A stretch of DNA of 64,000 nucleotides from Bradyrhizobium yuanmingense (GTDB taxonomy: Bacteria > Pseudomonadota > Alphaproteobacteria > Rhizobiales > Xanthobacteraceae): contig NZ_FMAE01000005.1 in assembly GCF_900094575.1 (NCBI RefSeq), forward strand, positions 186,001-250,000, written 5' to 3'. The notes under the pieces were generated by a model. The model was not told the DNA's origin. It was given only the letters and a program-made list of their open reading frames with translations, and did not search any database. This document shows, in pieces, positions 59,037 to 64,000 of this stretch. Positions within the stretch are counted from its first letter, which is position 1. Each line of letters begins with the position of its first letter. Made by a program: the position numbers and the translations under genes.

Positions 59037-59369
59037 ATGATTAAAGCGCGGACCGCCAAATTCCAGATCGGACAGGTCGTTCGCCACCGGATCTTCTCGT
59101 TCCGGGGGGTGATTTTCGACATCGATCCGGAATTCAACAACACCGAGGAATGGTGGTTGTCGATTCCCGAGGAAGTGCGGCCCCACAAGGACCAGCCGTT
59201 CTATCACCTGCTCGCGGAGAACGCGGAATCCGAATACGTCGCCTATGTCTCGGAGCAGAACCTGTTGCCGGACGATTCCGGCGAGCCGGTCCGGCATTCC
59301 CAGGTCGCCGAGATCTTCGTCAAGGACAAGGCCGGCGGCTATCGCCCGCGCAATCCCTCGCTGAACTGA
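59037..59369 (+). CDS. hspQ: heat-shock protein HspQ
   Basis: 110 residues matching the HspQ (hemimethylated DNA-binding YccV-like) family: FQIGQVVRHRIFSFRGVIFD, then EFNNTEEWWLSIPEE, DQPFYHLLAENAESEYVAYV and SEQNLLPDDSGEPV. HspQ adapts Lon substrate selection and binds hemimethylated DNA in other bacteria. The ATG lies 107 nt after the start of the divergent AEC gene. A bidirectional terminator follows. Confidence 0.93.
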   Translation: MIKARTAKFQIGQVVRHRIFSFRGVIFDIDPEFNNTEEWWLSIPEEVRPHKDQPFYHLLAENAESEYVAYVSEQNLLPDDSGEPVRHSQVAEIFVKDKAGGYRPRNPSLN

Positions 59370-59390
59370 TCGTCGTGATCGTCGGCCAGC

Positions 59391-59420
59391 AAAAAAGGCG
59401 CTCGAACCGAGCGCCTTTTT
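59391..59420. terminator. bidirectional intrinsic terminator
   Basis: AAAAAGGCGCTCG and CGAGCGCCTTTTT form a 13-bp stem around loop AAC. The T-run on each strand ends the transcripts of hspQ (plus) and ialB (minus). Confidence 0.9.
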
Positions 59421-59442
59421 CACGTCCGGGATTTGCTCCCGA

Positions 59443-60273
59443 TTACTTCTGACCGGTCGGAGCCGCGCCCGGTGCGCCACCACCCTGCTGCTCGAGCTTC
59501 TTGCGCTGCTCTTCGGCCTTCTTCTGCAGCTCTTCCTGCAGCTTCTTCTGGGTTTCCTCGAACACCTTCGGATCGGTCGGCGGACCGTCATAGGCCTTCT
59601 GGAATTCGCCGGCGAGCGGCAGCGGCAGCGTCAGCGGCGCGCCGTTGGCATTGATCGCCTGGACAACGAGATTCTGGCCCTTCTTCATGTTGTTGATGAG
59701 CTCGGGCGTGGCCTCGTAGTCGGACATGCAGCCGTTCTGGAAGCAGATCACATAGGGCTGCTGCAGCGGCGCGTTGCTGTCGACGATGATGCGGGTGCCG
59801 TGCACGAGCTGCATGCCGAGCGGCAGCGTCACGCGCAGGATCTTCTTGGGCTCGCCTTCCGGCTCGATGATCACGGCCGCGATGACCGGCTGGCCCGATT
59901 CGATACGGCCGTCCTTGCCGGTGAAGCAGACCTGCTTGGCATTGGCGTCCTGGCCCTTGAGGCAGAACTTGGTCCAGGGCGCATAGATCAGCTGGATCTG
60001 CTGATCGGCGGGCTGAGCTGCGCCCTGCTGCGGGGCGCCTTGCTGCGGGGGAGCCTGAGGGGATGCTGCGGGCGCCGGAGCCTTGGGAGCTGCCTTGGGA
60101 GCAGCCGCCTTCGGAGCCGGGGCCGGGGAGGCCTTGGGCGCGGCGGGGGCGCCGGGGGCCGGCGCAGGGGTCTGGGCCTCGGCGGCAAACGGAACGGCCA
60201 ACGCCGTCGCCGTCAACAGGGCGAGAAGTCGCCCGCGCGGCCGGACGGACGCGGCCAAGTAACGGAAATTCAT
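59443..60273 (-). CDS. invasion-associated locus B (IalB) family protein
   Basis: 276 residues. Signal peptide (LLALLTATALAVPFAAEA), an Ala/Pro linker (to about residue 85), then the IalB domain: IYAPWTKFCLKGQDANAKQV, CFTGKDGRIESGQPVIAAVI and PYVICFQNGCMSDYEATPEL, whose four Cys probably make two disulfides. The C-terminus is a charged coiled coil (EETQKKLQEELQKKAEEQRK). Periplasmic or surface protein; in Bartonella IalB aids invasion. Confidence 0.9.
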   Translation of the reverse strand: MNFRYLAASVRPRGRLLALLTATALAVPFAAEAQTPAPAPGAPAAPKASPAPAPKAAAPKAAPKAPAPAASPQAPPQQGAPQQGAAQPADQQIQLIYAPWTKFCLKGQDANAKQVCFTGKDGRIESGQPVIAAVIIEPEGEPKKILRVTLPLGMQLVHGTRIIVDSNAPLQQPYVICFQNGCMSDYEATPELINNMKKGQNLVVQAINANGAPLTLPLPLAGEFQKAYDGPPTDPKVFEETQKKLQEELQKKAEEQRKKLEQQGGGAPGAAPTGQK

Positions 60274-60531
60274 TGCGGAAAACCCTTTCTGAACGGGAAG
60301 TGCCCGAACCGCTCCGAAGCGCCGAACCTGGCCGCCTTGGGCGCGGCTCTCTCCCCGTCAATTGAGGCGGATAAGTGACGGGCTCGACGCTCTTGCGCGA
60401 TTGGGTGCCTTCTTAACGTGGCCGACGAAAAGATCAATGCCGACAAGCGTCTTTGGCCGGTCTGGCGCGAAAGCCCCATCAAATTCCCTGTGATAAGATT
60501 CGCCCGACGGTCCTCGAATCACCTTGTGCCG

Positions 60532-62388
60532 ATGTTCATGTTCCAGCGCCTCTTCGAGGGCCCCGGCCTCCGCCCCTATACGCTTGCCCTTGCACTTGCC
60601 CTTGCGCTTGCCGGGATGCTGTCGGCAGGCACCGCCGCGGCCGAGGAGGCCCACGCGATCGCCATGCACGGCAAGCCGGCGATGCCCGCCGACTTCAGCC
60701 ACATGCCCTACGCCGACCCCGATGCCCCCAAGGGCGGCCGTCTGACCTGGGGCATTCTCGGCACCTTCGACAGCCTCAATCCCTTCATCGTGAGGGGATT
60801 GGCGGTGCAGCCGGTCCGCAACTACGTGGTCGAGAGCCTGCTGGCGCGCGGGCAGGACGAGCCGTTCACGCTTTACGGCCTGCTCGCCAGGACCGTAGAA
60901 ACCAATGACGAGCGAAGCTTCGTCACCTTCCGTCTCGATCCTCGCGCCCGCTTCTCCGACGGCAAGCCGGTCACGGCCGAGGACGTGCTGTTCTCCTGGC
61001 AGCTGCTACGCGACCGCGGCCGCCCCAATCACCGGCAATACTACGCCAAGGTCGCCAAGGCCGAAGCGCCCGACCCCCTCACCGTCCGATTCGACCTGAC
61101 AGGCGCCAACGACCGCGAGCTGCCGCTGATTCTCGGCCTGATGCCGATCCTGCCGAAGCACGCCATCGACGTCGCGACCTTCGAGGAAACGACGCTGACC
61201 GCGCCGATTGGCTCGGGCCCCTATCGCGTCACCGCGGTGAAGCCCGGCGCCAGCGTGACGCTTGCGCGCAATCCCGATTATTGGGGCCGCGACCTCGCCA
61301 TCAATCGCGGGCTCTACAATTTCGACGAGATCCGGCTCGACTATTTTCGCGAGGCCAACGGGCAGTTCGAGGCGTTCAAGCGCGGCCTCTACGATTTCCG
61401 CGTCGAGCACGAGCCGCTGCGCTGGCACGACGGCTATGACTTTCCGGCAGCCAAAAGCGGCGAGGTGATCCGCGACACCGTCAAGCCCGGCCTGCCGCAG
61501 CCGTCCGAATTCCTGGTGTTCAACACCCGCCGTCCTGTCTTCGCCGACATCCGTGTGCGGCAGGCCCTGACGCTGCTGCTCGATTTCGAGCTGGTGAACC
61601 GCAGCTATTTCTTCGGGCTCTATTCGCGCGTGGCCGGCTATTTCGCCGGCTCGGAACTGTCGGCCCATGGCAGGCCTGCGGATGCGCGCGAGCGCGAGCT
61701 GCTCAAACCGTTCGCCACACGGATGCCGCCCGACATCCTGGACGGCAGCTACCGCCTGCCGGTCACTGACGGATCAGGCCGCGACCGCACCACGCTGCGC
61801 GCCGCGCTGAAGCTGCTGTCGCAGGCCGGCTACGATCTCGACGGCACCGTGCTGCGCAATCGCGCGACCAAGAGCCCCTTCACCTTCGAGATCATGGTCA
61901 CGACGCGCGACCAGGAGCGCATCGCGCTCGCCTTCCAGCGCGACCTCAGGCGCGCCGGCATCGAGGCCAGCGTGCGCTCGGTCGATCCCGTGCAATTCGA
62001 CCAGCGCCGGCTCGCCTACGAGTTCGACATGATCCAGAACCGCTGGGACCAGTCGCTGTCGCCCGGCAACGAGCAGTATTTCTATTGGGGCAGCGCGGCC
62101 GCGGACAATCCGGGCACCCGCAACTACATGGGCGCCAGGGATCCCGCCGTCGATGCCATGATCGCCGCCCTGCTCGAGGCCCGTGAACATACGGATTTCG
62201 TTTCGGCAGTGCGCGCGCTCGACCGCGCTCTGATCGCGGGCTTCTACACAATCCCGCTGTTTAACGTATCGGAGCAATGGATCGCGCGCTGGAATCGGAT
62301 AGAACGGCCCAAGACCACCTCGCTCTCGGGCTATTTGCCGGAGACCTGGTGGTCGAAGGGGCAGCCGCAAGCTCATCAAGCGAAGTGA
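60532..62388 (+). CDS. peptide-type extracellular solute-binding protein (YejA-like, family 5)
   Basis: About 618 residues. The start at 60532 (MFMFQRLFEGPGLRPYTLAL) gives a signal peptide; the frame before it is not conserved. SBP family 5 features: MPYADPDAPKGGRLTWGILG, FRLDPRARFSDGKPVTAEDV, and IRVRQALTLLLDFELVNRSY. Length and DPDAPKGG are typical of YejA-type oligopeptide-binding proteins. No cognate permease genes are seen in the window. The next gene starts 4 nt after its stop. Confidence 0.9.
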   Translation: MFMFQRLFEGPGLRPYTLALALALALAGMLSAGTAAAEEAHAIAMHGKPAMPADFSHMPYADPDAPKGGRLTWGILGTFDSLNPFIVRGLAVQPVRNYVVESLLARGQDEPFTLYGLLARTVETNDERSFVTFRLDPRARFSDGKPVTAEDVLFSWQLLRDRGRPNHRQYYAKVAKAEAPDPLTVRFDLTGANDRELPLILGLMPILPKHAIDVATFEETTLTAPIGSGPYRVTAVKPGASVTLARNPDYWGRDLAINRGLYNFDEIRLDYFREANGQFEAFKRGLYDFRVEHEPLRWHDGYDFPAAKSGEVIRDTVKPGLPQPSEFLVFNTRRPVFADIRVRQALTLLLDFELVNRSYFFGLYSRVAGYFAGSELSAHGRPADARERELLKPFATRMPPDILDGSYRLPVTDGSGRDRTTLRAALKLLSQAGYDLDGTVLRNRATKSPFTFEIMVTTRDQERIALAFQRDLRRAGIEASVRSVDPVQFDQRRLAYEFDMIQNRWDQSLSPGNEQYFYWGSAAADNPGTRNYMGARDPAVDAMIAALLEAREHTDFVSAVRALDRALIAGFYTIPLFNVSEQWIARWNRIERPKTTSLSGYLPETWWSKGQPQAHQAK

Positions 62389-62392
62389 CGCC

Positions 62393-63895
62393 GTGAACCA
62401 GCCAGCAATATCGCCGACGCTCGACACATTGTTTCAGCGCACGCTGATGCGGCAGCCGCACGCGACCGCCCTGCTCGATCCGCTCAACAAGGCACGCATC
62501 ACCGGGCACCAGCCGCGGCGGATGAGCTATACCGAGGCCGATACCGCCATCGAGGCGCTGTCGGCGCATTTCGTCGAATCCGGCCTGCCCGCCAATTCCG
62601 TGATCGCGATCCAGTTGCCCAACACGGTCGAGTTCGTGCTGACCGTGCTCGCCGCCCATCGCGCCGGCCTCGTCGTCGCCGTGCTGCCGCTGCTCTGGCG
62701 CCATGCGGAACTGACCGCAGCGCTCAACCGCACCGCCGCGCGCGCCATCGTTACCATGAGCACGGTCGACGGCGTCAGCTATGCTGATCTCGCCATGCAC
62801 GCCGCGGCCGAGGCGTTCTCGATCCGGCACGTCTACGGCTTCGGAAGCGACCTGCCCGAAGGCATGGCTTCGCTCGACGACGTCCTGGCACGCCCGCCCG
62901 GCACCACGCGCGCCGTGATCCAGGACGGCCGCAAGGCGGCCATGATCTCCTTCGACGTCACGGCGGAGGGCTTCCGTCCGGTGCCGCGGCCGCATTTCAG
63001 CCTGATCGCGGGCGGCCTTGCGATGTCGCTCGAAGCCGACATCAAGCAGGGCGCGACCGTGATGGCGGCGTTCACGCCGATGTCGTTCGCAGGGCTCGCC
63101 TCCTCGCTCGCGGTGTGGCTGCTCTCGGGCGGCACGATGGCGCTGCATCATCCGTTCGAGAACGATGTGCTGGAGCAGCAGATCAACGAGCACGAATGCG
63201 AGGTGCTGATCGCGCCGGCGCAGCTCGCGCTGCGGCTCGGCGATGCCGACCTCGCGGCGCGGATGCCCACTTTGCGCAACGTCATCGGCCTGTGGCGCGC
63301 GCCCGAGCAGGTCGCGGCAAGCGATGCCTGGATCGCGCCGCATGCGCCGCTGACCGACGTCTACCTGTTCGGCGAGGCCGGATTGTTCGGCGCCCGCCGC
63401 GGCGAGGACGGCATGCCGGTGCCGGTGATGCCGGGGCCGCACGGCGCTCCGCGCGAGCAGTCCGGCTCCTCCATCGCCGGCGAGATCCTGCTGACGCCGA
63501 AGGGCACGCTTGGCCTGCGCGGCGCGATGGTGCCGATCGCGGCCTACGCCCCGCCGCAGCCGGTCGGCGAGACGCTGACGGCGCAGCCGCCGCGTGACTA
63601 TGTCGACACCGGCTATGCCGCGCGGCTCGATCGCCCGAGCGGCGCGATCTGCATCACCGCGCCGCCCTCCGGCATCATGGCCGTCGGCGGCTATCGCTTC
63701 CTCTCAAACGACCTGCAGGAATGGGCGCGCCGGCTCGGCCAGGGCGCGCTGCTCACGGCGCTGCCCGACCGCCTCTCCGGCCACCGGCTCGCCGGGCGCG
63801 CCCAGGACAATGCCCGCGCCCGCGAGGCGCTCAGCGAGCTCGGGCTTAACCCCCTGATGGTCGAGGCTTTTCGCGACCGCTCTGGGCCGGTCTAG
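62393..63895 (+). CDS. degenerate AMP-binding (acyl-CoA synthetase fold) protein
   Basis: 500 residues, starting at GTG 62393. The N-terminal part has the ANL-superfamily pattern (MSYTEADTAIEALSAHFVES, IAIQLPNTVEFVLTVLAAHR). Where the P-loop (YTSGTTG-PK) should be, near residues 184-197, it reads ISFDVTAEGFRPVP, and the adenylation-site Lys near the C-terminus is also not recognised. It therefore probably lacks ligase activity and may have a binding or regulatory role. It follows the binding-protein gene by 4 nt. Confidence 0.72.
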   Translation: MNQPAISPTLDTLFQRTLMRQPHATALLDPLNKARITGHQPRRMSYTEADTAIEALSAHFVESGLPANSVIAIQLPNTVEFVLTVLAAHRAGLVVAVLPLLWRHAELTAALNRTAARAIVTMSTVDGVSYADLAMHAAAEAFSIRHVYGFGSDLPEGMASLDDVLARPPGTTRAVIQDGRKAAMISFDVTAEGFRPVPRPHFSLIAGGLAMSLEADIKQGATVMAAFTPMSFAGLASSLAVWLLSGGTMALHHPFENDVLEQQINEHECEVLIAPAQLALRLGDADLAARMPTLRNVIGLWRAPEQVAASDAWIAPHAPLTDVYLFGEAGLFGARRGEDGMPVPVMPGPHGAPREQSGSSIAGEILLTPKGTLGLRGAMVPIAAYAPPQPVGETLTAQPPRDYVDTGYAARLDRPSGAICITAPPSGIMAVGGYRFLSNDLQEWARRLGQGALLTALPDRLSGHRLAGRAQDNARAREALSELGLNPLMVEAFRDRSGPV

Positions 63896-63982
63896 GCGCG
63901 GTTTCAGCGCCTGCGTTGACGCAGCATTAAGGCGGCCAACCTAGATTGCGGCGGCAAATTGTTGCGCGATCAGAGTTTTTAC

Positions 63983-64000
63983 ATGTCCCAGGCGGGCCCG
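63983..64000 (+). CDS. start of a gene cut by the right edge
   Basis: An ATG at 63983 begins MSQAGP and runs off the window. The upstream sequence holds GATCAGAG but no strong ribosome-binding site. Too short to identify. Confidence 0.3.

Noticed and set aside
1..64000. CRISPR array, complete prophage, rRNA operon or insertion sequence
   Set aside because: No regularly spaced direct repeats, phage structural genes, transposases or rRNA sequence were seen; the only mobile-DNA trace is the rimO footprint.

Overview
The window is high-GC alphaproteobacterial chromosome and reads as Bradyrhizobium or a very close relative. Supporting signs are a phosphatidylcholine synthase, an ATPase-inhibitor zeta subunit (DUF1476), DUF1236 and invasion-associated-locus-B secreted proteins, a NasS/NasT-nirA cluster divergent from rimO, and several short palindromic repeats of the kind scattered through Bradyrhizobium genomes. 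The organism call is inference from gene content and memory; no search was run. I see no complete phage, insertion sequence, rRNA operon or CRISPR array.

Layout. 1-10.5 kb: cell-wall genes (D-Ala-D-Ala carboxypeptidase, rlpA) around an epoxide-hydrolase-like enzyme, then many small proteins, a phospholipase D/VTT fusion coupled to an endonuclease/exonuclease/phosphatase protein, and tRNA-Ser(UGA). 10.5-19 kb: ilvD and a complete peptide-type ABC importer operon (isomerase-like protein, binding protein, two ATPases, two permeases), in which one ATPase carries a 1-nt frameshift. 19-28 kb: DUF1236 protein, GrlR-like protein, nadE, PhaC-like hydrolase, pncA, glk, response regulator and a Spy/LTXXQ-like protein. 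28-34 kb: a CUT1 sugar ABC operon ending in a D-2-hydroxyacid dehydrogenase. 34-41 kb: secreted and small proteins, cupin, RraA-like protein and the 5-oxoprolinase operon pxpBCA. 41-47 kb: assimilatory nitrite/sulfite reduction genes (flavoprotein, nirA) with their NasS/NasT nitrate sensor, and a sigma54-like promoter ahead of nirA. 47-50 kb: rimO with an apparent insertion at its 5' end, then an unusual two-domain immunity-like protein. 50-60 kb: TPR protein, membrane protein, an acetylornithine-aminotransferase-like gene behind what looks like an arginine attenuator, quinone oxidoreductase, TerC, Pcs, a UbiH-type hydroxylase, AEC transporter, hspQ and IalB. 60-64 kb: a peptide-type binding protein and a degenerate AMP-binding protein.

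How genes work together. NasT and NasS (4-nt overlap) should sense nitrate/nitrite and control nirA and the downstream flavoprotein, also overlapping by 4 nt. PncA makes nicotinate for the NAD pathway that NadE completes. PxpB, PxpC and PxpA together hydrolyse 5-oxoproline to glutamate. Both ABC clusters are compact operons with 1-4 nt overlaps.

Most notable observations: (1) a near-leaderless 30-codon ORF with 11 arginine codons, three mutually exclusive pairings and an intrinsic terminator ahead of an argD-like gene, with the architecture of a transcription attenuator; (2) a 17-codon relic of the rimO 5' end about 1 kb upstream of intact rimO, the two copies sharing an exact 12-bp repeat that brackets a segment carrying an unrelated gene, the footprint expected from integration into the rimO start; (3) a frameshifted peptide-ABC ATPase; (4) a sigma54-type promoter and structured leader ahead of nirA; (5) an AMP-binding-fold protein lacking its ATP-binding P-loop.
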